DNA of 45,349 bases from Micromonospora arida (GCF_003857035.1 NZ_QGSY01000270.1:1-45349); one strand, 5' to 3'; positions 8,009 through 18,048 are shown, counted from the first letter of the stretch. A program made the numbers and translations. Notes: a model not told the origin generated them from the sequence alone.

Positions 8009-8264
8009 CCAGGTGCTTCGGCCGACGCAGGTCGGCGGCGCGGAGCAACCGGACCAGCTCTCGGCTCGGCACCACCTGGGCACCGAGCCACACCGCCGCC
8101 GCGAACCGGTCGGCCGGAATGTCGTAGTGGTCCCGGTCGAAGCCGCGCCGGGGCGCGCCGAGCGCCTCGGCGAAGGCGTGCAGCTCGGCGTACGAGACGT
8201 CGCTGATCAGGTGCGACCAGAGCCGACCGCGCCACGGCCAGGCCGGCCGGTCCAGGTAGAGCAT
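7980..8264 (-). CDS. DUF4031 family protein
   Basis: The 94-residue protein matches the DUF4031 pattern. LYLDRPAWPWRGRLWSHLISD opens it, HAFAEALGAPRRGFDRDHYDIP lies in the middle, and VPSRELVRLLRAADLRR is near the end. Function is unknown. The frame opens at a TTG (8273), but the ATG at 8264 begins right before the conserved region and is preferred. No clear Shine-Dalgarno is visible. It overlaps the end of the HD-domain gene tail to tail. It is divergent from the FAD oxidase gene across a 68-bp gap holding a 7-bp-arm palindrome. Confidence 0.8.
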   Translation of the reverse strand: MLYLDRPAWPWRGRLWSHLISDVSYAELHAFAEALGAPRRGFDRDHYDIPADRFAAAVWLGAQVVPSRELVRLLRAADLRRPKHLVSQRSPAPR

Positions 8265-8288
8265 GGTGCCCAAGTTATCCCGCCCAGT

Positions 8289-8306
8289 CGATCATGTTGA
8301 TGATCG
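8289..8306. promoter_or_regulatory. Candidate operator palindrome CGATCAT-N4-ATGATCG
   Basis: Perfect 7-bp arms (8289-8295 and 8300-8306) around GTTG lie in the 68-bp gap between two divergent start codons. Position and size suit a dimeric regulator controlling the FAD oxidase, the DUF4031 gene, or both. The regulator is unknown. Confidence 0.45.
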
Positions 8307-8332
8307 CCGGTCGGCGACCTAGCCTCGGCTGC

Positions 8333-9733
8333 ATGGCCCCCACCGCGCTCCTCGACGACCTGCGCGCCGCGCTCGGTGACGACGCCGTGCTCACCGACCC
8401 GGACCTGCTGCGCATGCACCAGCGGGACGAGGCCGACCTGTGCGCCGCCGGCGTCCCGCTGGTGGTGACCCGCCCGCGCGACACCGGGCAGGTGGTCGCC
8501 GTGATCCAGGCGGCGGCGCGGCACGGCGTACCGGTGGTGCCGCAGGGCGCGCGGACCGGGCTGGCCGGCGCGGCGAACGCGGTGGACGGCGCGGTGGTGC
8601 TCAGCACCGTCGCGATGAACGAGATCCGGGAGATCGACCCGGTGAGCCGGATCGCGGTGGTCCAGCCGGGGGTGGTCAACGCGACGCTGGCCGGGGCGGT
8701 GGCCGGACAGGGCCTCTGGTACCCGCCGGACCCCGGCTCCTGGGAGTCGTCCACCATCGGCGGCAACGTGGCCACCAACGCCGGCGGCATGTGCTGTGTG
8801 AAGTACGGAGTGACCACCGAGTACGTGCTCGGCCTGGAGGTGGTGCTCGCCTCCGGTGAGGTGCTGCGCACCGGCCGGCGTACGGCCAAGGGGGTGGCCG
8901 GCTACGACCTGACCCGGCTGTTCGTCGGCTCGGAGGGCACCCTCGGCGTGATCACCGAGGTGACCGTGGCGCTGCGGCCCGCTCCGGCCGAGTCGCTGAC
9001 CCTGGTGGCGGTCTTCCCCTCTACCGCCACTGCCGGCGCGGCGGTGGCCGAGATCGCGGCTCGCGGGCTCACCCCCAGCCTGCTGGAGTTGCTGGACCAG
9101 ACCCACCTGCGGGCGATCGAGGCGTACCAGCCGATGGGGTTGCGGACCGACGCGCAGGCCCTGCTGCTGGCCGCCGCCGACACCGGCACCCGGGCGGCGG
9201 ACGACCTGGCCGTGCTGGCCGAGGTGTGCGAGGCCGTCGGCGCCGACGAGGTCTACGCGGCCACCGACGCGGTGGAGGCGGCGGCCCTGCTCCAGGCTCG
9301 CCGGCTGGCCCACCCGGCCATGGAGAAGTTCGCGGCGGACGCCTACCCGGGCGGCAACGGCGGTCTGGTGATCGACGATGTGGCGGTGCCGCGCGGCGCG
9401 CTCGCCGCGCTCCTGGACGGGGTCGCCCGGATCGCGGCCGAGTGCGAGGTGCCGATCGGCGTGGTGGGGCACGCCGGGGACGGCAACATGCACCCGAACA
9501 TCGTTGTCGACCGTGCCGACCCGGCGAGCGTGGAGCGGGGTCGGCGGGCCTTCGACGAGATCATGCGCCTCGGCCTGGACCTGGGCGGCACGTGCACCGG
9601 CGAGCACGGGGTGGGGCTGCTCAAGCGGGACTGGCTGGCCCGGGAGATCGGGCCGGTCGGTGTCCGGGTGCATCAGGCGATCAAGTCGGCGCTCGACCCG
9701 GCCGGCCTGCTCAACCCGGGCAAGGTCCTCTGA
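8333..9733 (+). CDS. FAD-binding oxidoreductase, GlcD/D-lactate dehydrogenase-like
   Basis: The 466-residue protein has an N-terminal FAD-binding PCMH fold: TRPRDTGQVVAVIQ, PQGARTGLAGA (70-80), the pyrophosphate-binding GGNVATNAGGM, and GSEGTLGVITEV. A C-terminal oxidase domain follows, with the metal and substrate motif GHAGDGNMHPNIV and CTGEHGVGLLKR. It closes LDPAGLLNPGKVL, which is typical of the glycolate oxidase subunit D and FAD-dependent D-2-hydroxyacid dehydrogenase family. It likely oxidises a D-2-hydroxyacid such as D-lactate or glycolate; the exact substrate cannot be told. No GlcE or GlcF partner follows. The ATG at 8333 starts the conserved region. An upstream in-frame ATG at 8294 lies inside the palindrome and is less likely. 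Confidence 0.88.
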   Translation: MAPTALLDDLRAALGDDAVLTDPDLLRMHQRDEADLCAAGVPLVVTRPRDTGQVVAVIQAAARHGVPVVPQGARTGLAGAANAVDGAVVLSTVAMNEIREIDPVSRIAVVQPGVVNATLAGAVAGQGLWYPPDPGSWESSTIGGNVATNAGGMCCVKYGVTTEYVLGLEVVLASGEVLRTGRRTAKGVAGYDLTRLFVGSEGTLGVITEVTVALRPAPAESLTLVAVFPSTATAGAAVAEIAARGLTPSLLELLDQTHLRAIEAYQPMGLRTDAQALLLAAADTGTRAADDLAVLAEVCEAVGADEVYAATDAVEAAALLQARRLAHPAMEKFAADAYPGGNGGLVIDDVAVPRGALAALLDGVARIAAECEVPIGVVGHAGDGNMHPNIVVDRADPASVERGRRAFDEIMRLGLDLGGTCTGEHGVGLLKRDWLAREIGPVGVRVHQAIKSALDPAGLLNPGKVL

Positions 9734-9747
9734 CCGGCTGCGGTCAG
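9730..9747. terminator. Symmetric hairpin holding both convergent stop codons
   Basis: CTGACCG (9730-9736) and CGGTCAG (9741-9747) flank GCTG. The TGA of the oxidase gene and the TCA (TGA on the other strand) of the lipoprotein gene lie at mirrored positions in the arms. It is a compact candidate bidirectional terminator. Confidence 0.45.
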
Positions 9748-10280
9748 CCCTCGACCTCGGCAGGGGTCGCCTGGGTGAGCAGCAGCAGGATCTCCCCGGC
9801 GACCGGGGTGAGCTCCTCACCCGGGCAGTCCTGCGAGGTGATCAGCCCGGTCGAGGTGATGAGGCTGGACGTCAGCGCGTCGATGCAGGTTGTCCGGTAC
9901 CGCCGGGCCTGATCGGTCTCGTCGGCCAGCTTCGGGTTGGCGAGCAGCACCTGGAGCCGTTCGGTCAGCTCCGGTGCGAGGGTGCCCCGGGAGGTCACGC
10001 CGTCGCCGGCGCAGTCGACGCACTGCCACGCGCCGTTCCGCTCGACGCTCAGGCTGCGCATCGGCCCGTCTTCGCCGAGCCGCTGGAGCAGGCTGACCTG
10101 ACCGGCGGCGACCGTGGTGGGGACCTCCGGCTGCGAGCTGCCACCCGCCGTGCCGGCTGTCGGTTGCGCCACCGGGGTGCTCGGCTTGTCTCCGTCGAAG
10201 AGGGAGCACCCGGTCAGGGCGCCGACGAGTGCGACGGCGAGCAGGGGTAAGAGCAGACGAGGGCGCGCGCGGGGTAGCAC
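9744..10280 (-). CDS. Secreted lipoprotein of unknown function
   Basis: The 178-residue protein has a basic N-terminus, a hydrophobic stretch LLLPLLAVALVGALTGC that ends in a lipobox cysteine at residue 25, and a Thr/Pro/Ser-rich linker. A compact domain follows with four cysteines after the linker (in QCVDCAG, RTTCIDAL and SQDCPGEE), which may form disulfides outside the cell. I do not recognise a family. The GTG at 10280 places the signal peptide correctly; the frame stays open upstream, but that part has no signal character. It lies 88 bp downstream of the glpD stop in the same direction. Confidence 0.7.
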   Translation of the reverse strand: MLPRARPRLLLPLLAVALVGALTGCSLFDGDKPSTPVAQPTAGTAGGSSQPEVPTTVAAGQVSLLQRLGEDGPMRSLSVERNGAWQCVDCAGDGVTSRGTLAPELTERLQVLLANPKLADETDQARRYRTTCIDALTSSLITSTGLITSQDCPGEELTPVAGEILLLLTQATPAEVEG

Positions 10281-10341
10281 GCGCGGAAACCTACCCCACC
10301 GTAGGTAGCGTTCGAAACCACCATCCGGGTCGGTATCGATG

Positions 10342-10357
10342 GTTACCCATCGGTAAC
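10342..10357. promoter_or_regulatory. Inverted repeat GTTACC-N4-GGTAAC
   Basis: Perfect 6-bp arms lie between the glpD stop (10369) and the lipoprotein start (10280). It could be an operator for the lipoprotein gene or a short hairpin after glpD. Its role is unknown. Confidence 0.3.
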
Positions 10358-10368
10358 GTCGCAATTCG

Positions 10369-12198
10369 TCATCGAGCGGACGAGCGCAGCTCCGCCTGAT
10401 CGTCGTCGCCCCGGTCGGCCGCGTAACCCCGGACGTCCGGAGCACCGAGGCGAGCCGCGTCCGCCGCCGCGTCGTCCGGCATCAACTGGGACTGCCGCTC
10501 CGCCTCCACCCGGGCCCGGTAGTGCTCGACCTCGCGGACCCGGGTGGCCGCGTCCCAACCGAGCACCGCGCCCATCAACTCGGCGGTGTGCTCCGCCGAC
10601 TCCAGCCCCCGGTGGCTGGTCTCGAACGAGATCCGGGTCCGCCGGGTCAGCACGTCCTCCAGGTGCAGCGCGCCCTCGGCCCGCGCCGCGTAGGCGACCT
10701 CCGCCGCCAGATACTCCGGAGCACCAGCCAGTGGGGACGCCAGCAGAGGATCGGCGTCGATCAGCGCCAGCAGGTCCAGGGTGAGGGTGCCGTACCGCTC
10801 CAGCAGGTGCTCCACCACGCCCACCGGCACGCCGTGCCGGCGCGCCAGGTCGGCCCGGTCCCGCCACATGGCCGGGTACCCGTCCGCGCCGAGCAGCGGC
10901 AGGTCGGCGGTGCGCGACGAGCGGGCGCCGCCGAGCCGGCGAACGGCCCGGTCGACCACGTCGGACGCCATCACCCGGTACGTCGTGTACTTGCCGCCGG
11001 CGACCAGCAGCAGCCCGAGCATCGGCTCGAAGACCGCGTGCTCGCGGGAGAGCTTCGAGGTCGAGTCGGCCTCGCCGGCCAGCAGCGGCCGTAGCCCGGC
11101 GTACACCCCCTCGATGTCGGCGGTGGTCAACGGCCGGTCCAGCACGGTGTTGACCTGCTGGAGGAGGTAGTCGATGTCGCGGGCCGAGGCGGCCGGGTGG
11201 GAGCGGTCCAGCCGCCAGTCGGTGTCGGTGGTGCCGATGATCCAGTGCCCGCCCCACGGGATGACGAAGAGCACCGAACTCGCCGTACGCAGGATGAGCC
11301 CCGTCTCGCCGGTGATCGCCGAGCGGGGCACCACCAGGTGCACCCCCTTGGAGGCGCGCACCCGGATGCCGGGCCGCAGGCCAACGTCGTTGAGCATCCG
11401 GGACATGTCGTCGCTCCACACGCCTGTGGCGGCGATGACGGTGCGGGCCTGCACCTCGAACTCCGCGTCCGGCGAGCCCGACGGCGCCTCCAGGTCCCGG
11501 ACACGGACGCCGGTCACCTCCCGCGCCTGCCGGATCAGCCCGACGGCGCGGGCACTGCTCACCACCGTGGCGCCGAGGCTGGCCGCGGTGCGGGCCAGGG
11601 TGACCACCAGCCGGGCGTCGTCGACCTGCCCGTCGTAGTAGCGGATCGCCCCGGCCAGCGCGTCGGCCCGCAGACTCGGGAAGATCCGCCGGGCGCCCTC
11701 CCGGGTCAGGTGCCGGTGCAGGGGCATGCCCCGGCCACCACCGAAGATCCCGGCGAAGGCGTCGTACGCGGCCACGCCGGCTCCGTAGTACGAGCGGCGG
11801 AAGACCCGGGCCGGCAGGTCCCGCAGGCCCCGCCCCGCCGGCAGCGGCACCATGATCGGCACCGGGCGTACCAGGTGCGGCGCGAGCCGGGTGGCCAGCA
11901 GGCCGCGCTCGGTGAGCGCCTCGTGGACCAGGTGGAACTCCAACTGCTCCAGATAACGCAGGCCACCGTGGATGAGCTTGCTGGACCGGCTGGAGGTCCC
12001 GGCGGCAAGGTCACGCGCCTCGACCAGCGCCACCTTCAGGCCACGGGACGCCGCGTCCAGGGCGGCACCGGCTCCGGTCACACCGCCCCCGATGACCAGC
12101 ACGTCGAAGCGCTCGGCACGCAGTCGACGCAGGTCGGACGCACGGCGGACCGGTGAGAGCTGACCGGCGACGGATCGGGAGACATTGGGGTCGCGCAC
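10369..12198 (-). CDS. glpD: Aerobic glycerol-3-phosphate dehydrogenase
   Basis: The 609-residue FAD enzyme oxidises sn-glycerol-3-phosphate to dihydroxyacetone phosphate at the membrane and passes electrons to quinones. The N-terminal dinucleotide fold reads FDVLVIGGGVTGAG (31-44). It is followed by the GlpD hallmark GTSSRSSKLIHGGLRYLE and the conserved PWGGHWIIGTTDTDW. GGKYTTYRVMA then precedes the C-terminal domain, which ends Arg/Ser-rich. Length is slightly over the usual 500-580 residues because of tails at both ends. The GTG at 12198 is used; an ATG at 12234 in frame is possible. No glpF or glpK is adjacent. The gene is divergent from the subtilase gene, with an 18-bp-arm palindrome between them. 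Confidence 0.92.
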   Translation of the reverse strand: MRDPNVSRSVAGQLSPVRRASDLRRLRAERFDVLVIGGGVTGAGAALDAASRGLKVALVEARDLAAGTSSRSSKLIHGGLRYLEQLEFHLVHEALTERGLLATRLAPHLVRPVPIMVPLPAGRGLRDLPARVFRRSYYGAGVAAYDAFAGIFGGGRGMPLHRHLTREGARRIFPSLRADALAGAIRYYDGQVDDARLVVTLARTAASLGATVVSSARAVGLIRQAREVTGVRVRDLEAPSGSPDAEFEVQARTVIAATGVWSDDMSRMLNDVGLRPGIRVRASKGVHLVVPRSAITGETGLILRTASSVLFVIPWGGHWIIGTTDTDWRLDRSHPAASARDIDYLLQQVNTVLDRPLTTADIEGVYAGLRPLLAGEADSTSKLSREHAVFEPMLGLLLVAGGKYTTYRVMASDVVDRAVRRLGGARSSRTADLPLLGADGYPAMWRDRADLARRHGVPVGVVEHLLERYGTLTLDLLALIDADPLLASPLAGAPEYLAAEVAYAARAEGALHLEDVLTRRTRISFETSHRGLESAEHTAELMGAVLGWDAATRVREVEHYRARVEAERQSQLMPDDAAADAARLGAPDVRGYAADRGDDDQAELRSSAR

Positions 12199-12318
12199 CC
12201 GTCCACCGTAACCGTCGAGCCAACGTGTCGACATTCGCCGCCCGCACCGCACCGCGCTCACCTGCTCCGAAGCGCACGACACGTCCCGCCACCCGAGCCA
12301 GGCCCACCGTTCGGAGAC

Positions 12319-12359
12319 CTTGGACAGTTTCCGTCATCGCCTGACGGAAACTGTCCAAG
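12319..12359. promoter_or_regulatory. Perfect 18-bp inverted repeat in divergent gap
   Basis: CTTGGACAGTTTCCGTCA (12319-12336) is perfectly repeated in reverse complement at 12342-12359 around TCGCC. It lies 121 bp upstream of glpD and 75 bp upstream of the subtilase start. It may be an operator, a hairpin isolating the two divergent units, or a copy of a dispersed palindrome. The remaining 235 bp of the gap show nothing else clear. Confidence 0.5.
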
Positions 12360-12433
12360 ATCTGCACGGTCTTCGAAGCCCCGGAACCCGACGGTCGGGT
12401 CGAAACCCTTCGTCGTAGTCGTAAGGTTCTCGG

Positions 12434-15037
12434 ATGCAAGGTCAACCTGCGCAACCCGGCTTCAGCGACCGCAGTTCCCCGTGGCCGGTGGTCGCGGCCG
12501 TGCTGGTCGGCTGCTGGACGGTTGCGGTCACCGTGGGCACCCAGACCGGTGGTTGGCTCACCGACCAGGTGCTGCTGAGCTTCGGACGGGACCGGCTCGG
12601 CTGGCTCTGGCCGGTGCTCGGCCTGGCCACCGTGGTGCTGGCCGGCACGCCCGCCCTGCTGCTGGCCGTCCTGCCCCGGTCGGGCGCGGTCCGGGCCACC
12701 GGGCGGGCCTGGTTGATCGGGGCACTCGCACTCGGCGTGCTCACACTGCTGCGGGTCGTGCCGCCGGTGCACCACGAGGCGTACCTCGCCGCGCTGGCCG
12801 GTGCCGCATTGCTCAGCGCGCTCGCCGTGCGCTGGTCGGCGCGCCGGTGGGCGTACCCCAGGCTGGTTGGCTCGGTCGGCGGCCCGGCACCCACCGGAGA
12901 CGGCGACGCGACACGGCCCGCAGCCACCGGGAACGGCGACGCGACACGGCCCGAGGCCACCAGAGACGGCGACGCCACGCGGCCCGCAGCCACCGGAGAC
13001 GGCGACGCCACGCGGCCCGCAGCCACCGGGAACTCGGAGCCGGTCGGCCGGCGCGGGCGCAGAACCGGCCCGGTGCCGCTGCTCGCGGTCGCCGCCGGGT
13101 TGGCGCTGCTGCTGCCGTGGGCCTGGCTGGGCGCGCTCGGCGGCCTCCTGGAGACCGTGCTCGCGCTGCTGGCGGCCGCCGCGCTCGGGGTGCTGGCCGC
13201 GACTCTGCTGGACGCCCCCTTCTGGTCCCCGTTCGCGGTTGGGCGACCGCCCCGGCCGGCTCGGCTGGTGCTGGTCGGCGGCCTGGTCGCCGGGGTGGCG
13301 CTGCTGCTGCTCGCGGCCGGGACCGGGCAGTCCGGCGCGCAGTTGCCCGCCCTGCTGACAGTGCCGCCGGTGGGTTTCGCGCTGGCCGCGCTCTGGGCCG
13401 CGACCTGGCGGCCCACCACCGACCCGGCCGAGGCCATCCGCGCCGGCGCAACGGCGACCGGCTGGCTCGTGGGCCTGGCCGCGCTCGGCCCGCTGGCCTT
13501 CACCGACCCGGAGGAGATCTCCCTGCTGCTGGTCGGCACCCGGGACATCCCGTTCTGGGTGGCGACCGCCGCCGGCGTCGGGCTGGCCGTCGCGGTCCTG
13601 GTCGCCATCGGGTACGCGGTGCTGCTCGCCCGGCCGGCGGCACGCACCCCGAACAGGCGGGTCGCCGCGGTGGCGGCCGTGGTGCTGCTGGTGGCGTTCG
13701 GGGTGGTCGACCTCGGCCCCGGTCAGCCGGGCCTGTACGGAGAGCGACTGTTCGTGGTGCTGCGTACGCAGGCCGACCTGAGCGATCTTCCAGCCGCCGC
13801 GCCGGGTCGGGCCGGGCGGGACGCCCGCGCGGCGGAGGTCTACCGACGGCTGGTGACGACCGCCGAGCAGAGCCAGGGCGACCTGCTCCGGGGGTTGAAC
13901 CGGCTGCGCCTCGACCCGGTGTCGTACTACCTGGTCAACGCGATCGAGGTGGACGGCGGCCCGGCGGTGCGGGCCTGGCTCGACCGCCGGCCGGAGGTGG
14001 CGCGGGTGCTGGTCAGCCAGCGCCTGCGACCGCTGCCGGCCCCGGCCGGGCAGAACCGGGGCAGCGCACCCAAGCCCACCGGCCCGGAGTGGAACATTCG
14101 CCAGATCGGCGCCGACCGGGTGTGGTCCCAACTCCGGGTCACCGGCGCGGGCATCGTGGTCGGCAGCTCCGACTCGGGGGTGGACGGCACCCATCCGGCG
14201 CTGCGGGCCGGGTTCCGTGGTGGGGACGACTCCTGGTACGACCCGTGGGACGACACCCGGAGCCCGACCGACCAGGGCGGGCACGGCACCCACACGGTGG
14301 GCAGCGCGGTCGGGCGGGACGGCATCGGCGTGGCACCGGACGCGCAGTGGGTGGGCTGCGTCAACCTGGATCGCAACCTCGGAAGCCCCGCGCACTACCT
14401 GGACTGTCTCCAGTTCATGTTGGCGCCCTTCCCGGCCGGGGGCGACCCGTTCACCGACGGCCGTCCGGAGCGCGCCCCGCAGGTGCTGACCAACTCGTGG
14501 GGCTGCCCGCCCATCGAGGGTTGCGACCAGCGGGTTCTGCGGCCGGCCACCGCCGCCCTCGACGCCGCCGGGATCTTCGTGGTCGCCGCGGCCGGCAACA
14601 CCGGCCCGTGGTGCGCGTCGATCGACGATCCGCCCGCCCCGTACCCGGACGTGCTGACCGTGGGTGCGGTGGACTCCCAGCGGCGCGTCGCCGAATTCTC
14701 CTCGCGCGGGCCGGTACCGGGCGGCTCGGGTAAACCGGACGTGCTGGCACCGGGGGTGGAGGTGGTGTCGGCCATGCCGGGCGGCACGTACGCCGCGCTG
14801 GACGGCACGTCGATGGCGACCCCCCAGGTGGCCGGGGTGGTCGCTCTGATGTGGTCGGCGAACCCGGCACTGGTCGGCGACGTGACCCGGACCCGGCAGA
14901 TCCTGCGGGACACCGCCACGGCGGCGACGCCCACCTATCGCTCCGACAGCCCCTCCGACGCCTGCGGTGCTCCGTCGAACGTCACCGGTGCCGGTCAGGT
15001 CGACGCCTACGCCGCCGTTCGCGCCGCCCAGCAATAG
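12434..15037 (+). CDS. Polytopic membrane protein with C-terminal subtilase (S8) protease domain
   Basis: The 867-residue protein has two parts. Residues 1-430 hold about ten hydrophobic helices in two blocks (20-140 and 210-425). They are separated by a soluble segment with four 11-residue repeats (155-198). Residues 540-867 form an S8 serine protease: Asp580 in SSDSGVDGTHP, His617 in GGHGTHTVG, Asn in VVAAAGNTG, and Ser793 in GTSMATPQVAG. A linker (about 440-535) with alternating charge may act as an inhibitory propeptide. The protease domain should lie outside the membrane. S8 proteases usually have a cleavable signal peptide or a single anchor, so the large membrane part is unusual. The target is unknown. 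The ATG at 12434 follows GTTCTCGG, a weak ribosome site. Confidence 0.85.
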   Translation: MQGQPAQPGFSDRSSPWPVVAAVLVGCWTVAVTVGTQTGGWLTDQVLLSFGRDRLGWLWPVLGLATVVLAGTPALLLAVLPRSGAVRATGRAWLIGALALGVLTLLRVVPPVHHEAYLAALAGAALLSALAVRWSARRWAYPRLVGSVGGPAPTGDGDATRPAATGNGDATRPEATRDGDATRPAATGDGDATRPAATGNSEPVGRRGRRTGPVPLLAVAAGLALLLPWAWLGALGGLLETVLALLAAAALGVLAATLLDAPFWSPFAVGRPPRPARLVLVGGLVAGVALLLLAAGTGQSGAQLPALLTVPPVGFALAALWAATWRPTTDPAEAIRAGATATGWLVGLAALGPLAFTDPEEISLLLVGTRDIPFWVATAAGVGLAVAVLVAIGYAVLLARPAARTPNRRVAAVAAVVLLVAFGVVDLGPGQPGLYGERLFVVLRTQADLSDLPAAAPGRAGRDARAAEVYRRLVTTAEQSQGDLLRGLNRLRLDPVSYYLVNAIEVDGGPAVRAWLDRRPEVARVLVSQRLRPLPAPAGQNRGSAPKPTGPEWNIRQIGADRVWSQLRVTGAGIVVGSSDSGVDGTHPALRAGFRGGDDSWYDPWDDTRSPTDQGGHGTHTVGSAVGRDGIGVAPDAQWVGCVNLDRNLGSPAHYLDCLQFMLAPFPAGGDPFTDGRPERAPQVLTNSWGCPPIEGCDQRVLRPATAALDAAGIFVVAAAGNTGPWCASIDDPPAPYPDVLTVGAVDSQRRVAEFSSRGPVPGGSGKPDVLAPGVEVVSAMPGGTYAALDGTSMATPQVAGVVALMWSANPALVGDVTRTRQILRDTATAATPTYRSDSPSDACGAPSNVTGAGQVDAYAAVRAAQQ
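12896..13027 (+). repeat. Four tandem 33-bp units inside the membrane subtilase gene
   Basis: Four in-frame 33-nt units encode GDGDATRPAAT, GNGDATRPEAT, RDGDATRPAAT and GDGDATRPAAT (residues 155-198). Units 3 and 4 are nearly identical and units 1 and 2 differ slightly. They form a charged linker between two membrane blocks. Copy number is likely variable between strains. Confidence 0.85.
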
Positions 15038-15106
15038 GCAGGTTTCCTTCCTGAAGTGCTGATCCGAGGGTGCGACCCGACACTCGGTGATCTAGGGTCG
15101 GCGACC

Positions 15107-16042
15107 ATGGACGCCGAGATCACCGTCACCGAGCTGACCGCCGACCTGGTCCCCAGCGTCGTACAGCTCTGCCAGCAGGCTCTCGACCTGCCCGAGGACG
15201 CCGCCGAGGCGGCTGCCATCGTGGACGTGCTCTGGACCCGGGCCACCGCCGACCGGCCGGTGGTCGGGCTGGGCGCGTACCGGGGTGCGGACCTGGTGGG
15301 GGTGCTGATCTGTTCGGTGTCGTCGACCGAGCCGGGGATCGGGCACGTGGATCTGGTGGCGGTCCTTGCGGAACAGCGGCGTCGGGGCGTCGGCCGGGCG
15401 CTGCTCCAGCGGGCCGAGCGGGTGCTCGCCGAGCGCGGGGCGACCGAGGTGTTGCTGGCCGGAAACCCGCCGTACTACGCGTGGCCGGGAATCGACGTCC
15501 GCTACACGCCGGCGGTCTGCGCCGCCCTCGCGCTCGGCTACCAGCAGGACCGGACCGCCTGGAACATGACCGCGGACCTGTCGTACGACGGGTCGCCGGC
15601 ACTGCGGTCCACCGAGGCGACGGAGCGGCGGCTGGCCGACCAGGGCGTCACCGTACGCCGGGCGGAGCCGGCGGACCTGCCGGCGCTGACCGCGTTCGCT
15701 CGGTCCACCTTCGGCGGAACGTGGGACGGCGAGCTGGCCGGGTCCGTGGGGCGCGTCGACGCCGGTTGCCACCTGGCGGAGCGGGACGGCGAGGTGCTCG
15801 GCTTCGCCGCGTACGGGTCGTCCCGGCCGAGCTGGTTCGGGCCGATGGGCACCGCGCCGGCCGCGGAAGGGTCGGGCATCGGTGGGGTGCTGTTGCGGCG
15901 CTGCCTGCGCGACCAGCGGGCGACGGGGCTGGATCGGGCACAGATCGGCTGGGTAGGGCCGGTGCCGTTCTATTCGGGCAGCGCGGGTGCGTGGATCGAG
16001 CGGGTCTTCTTCCTGTACCGGCGAACCCTGCCCAGGGCATAA
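15107..16042 (+). CDS. Tandem GNAT N-acetyltransferase
   Basis: The 311-residue protein has two GNAT domains. The first spans about 1-150, with the acetyl-CoA loop AEQRRRGVGRALLQRAERV and the end ALALGYQQDRTAWNM. The second spans about 165-311, with EGSGIGGVLLRRCLRDQRA. Two-domain proteins of this type include mycothiol synthase and sugar or peptide acetyltransferases. The substrate here is unknown, and the sequence lacks features that would let me call MshD. The ATG at 15107 begins the conserved first strand; upstream in-frame codons are less likely. It follows the subtilase gene by 69 bp in the same direction. Confidence 0.85.
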   Translation: MDAEITVTELTADLVPSVVQLCQQALDLPEDAAEAAAIVDVLWTRATADRPVVGLGAYRGADLVGVLICSVSSTEPGIGHVDLVAVLAEQRRRGVGRALLQRAERVLAERGATEVLLAGNPPYYAWPGIDVRYTPAVCAALALGYQQDRTAWNMTADLSYDGSPALRSTEATERRLADQGVTVRRAEPADLPALTAFARSTFGGTWDGELAGSVGRVDAGCHLAERDGEVLGFAAYGSSRPSWFGPMGTAPAAEGSGIGGVLLRRCLRDQRATGLDRAQIGWVGPVPFYSGSAGAWIERVFFLYRRTLPRA

Positions 16043-16094
16043 CCGGGGCAAACAGGACATAGATCCATTCGCCCGCATCGGCCATCGACGCCCC

Positions 16095-16109
16095 CTACCG
16101 TTTCGGTAG
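16095..16109 (+). promoter_or_regulatory. Small hairpin CTACCG-TTT-CGGTAG at the ribosome site
   Basis: Perfect 6-bp arms end just at the start of GAGGAGG, which lies a few bases before the ATG at 16121. The structure could modulate access to the ribosome site or mark a regulator site. Its role is inferred. Confidence 0.3.
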
Positions 16110-16120
16110 AGGAGGCAGCC

Positions 16121-16369
16121 ATGACCACGGATGACAACCAGACCGAGGACGGCACGCCGATCACCTGGAAACCGATGGGTGAACTCCCCGGCCAACTGCC
16201 GTTCGACCGGCTCGACTACGGCGACGCAGAGCAACTGGCCGAGATGACCACCGACGGTGAGCCGTCGCTGGTCGAGGAGCCGCAGGAGATGGTGGACGCG
16301 CCGATCCAACTGCTTCCGCCGTACAACCGGGCACACAAGCGGCGCAACCAGCGCCCACTACCGACCTGA
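16121..16369 (+). CDS. Small hypothetical acidic protein
   Basis: The 82-residue protein has a strong ribosome site (GGAGG, 6 nt before ATG). It is acidic through the middle (DDNQTEDGTP, DYGDAEQLAEM, EEPQEM) and basic at the end (NRAHKRRNQRPLPT). It has no membrane segment, cysteine or recognisable motif, and I do not recognise its family. It sits alone between a GNAT gene and the end of groEL and is closed by a strong hairpin. Codon use and the ribosome site support a real gene. Confidence 0.7.
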   Translation: MTTDDNQTEDGTPITWKPMGELPGQLPFDRLDYGDAEQLAEMTTDGEPSLVEEPQEMVDAPIQLLPPYNRAHKRRNQRPLPT

Positions 16370-16372
16370 CGA

Positions 16373-16410
16373 CGAACGGGGCGGACCGCGTCAGCGGCCC
16401 GCCCCGTTCG
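16373..16410. terminator. Strong bidirectional terminator hairpin
   Basis: A 17-position stem pairs 16373-16389 with 16394-16410 (single A-C mismatch) around GTCA. It sits 4 bp after one stop codon and 16 bp before the end of the convergent groEL. It has no T-run, as is usual in very GC-rich genomes. Confidence 0.7.
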
Positions 16411-16425
16411 GTGTCGGAACTGGAC

Positions 16426-18048
<1,623 letters not shown>

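Noticed and set aside
12011..15034. A 1007-codon open frame on the complementary strand of the membrane subtilase gene
   Set aside because: It is a mirror of high-GC codon bias. Its protein has Gln/Arg/Pro-rich low complexity and no domain, while the plus-strand frame has a full catalytic triad.
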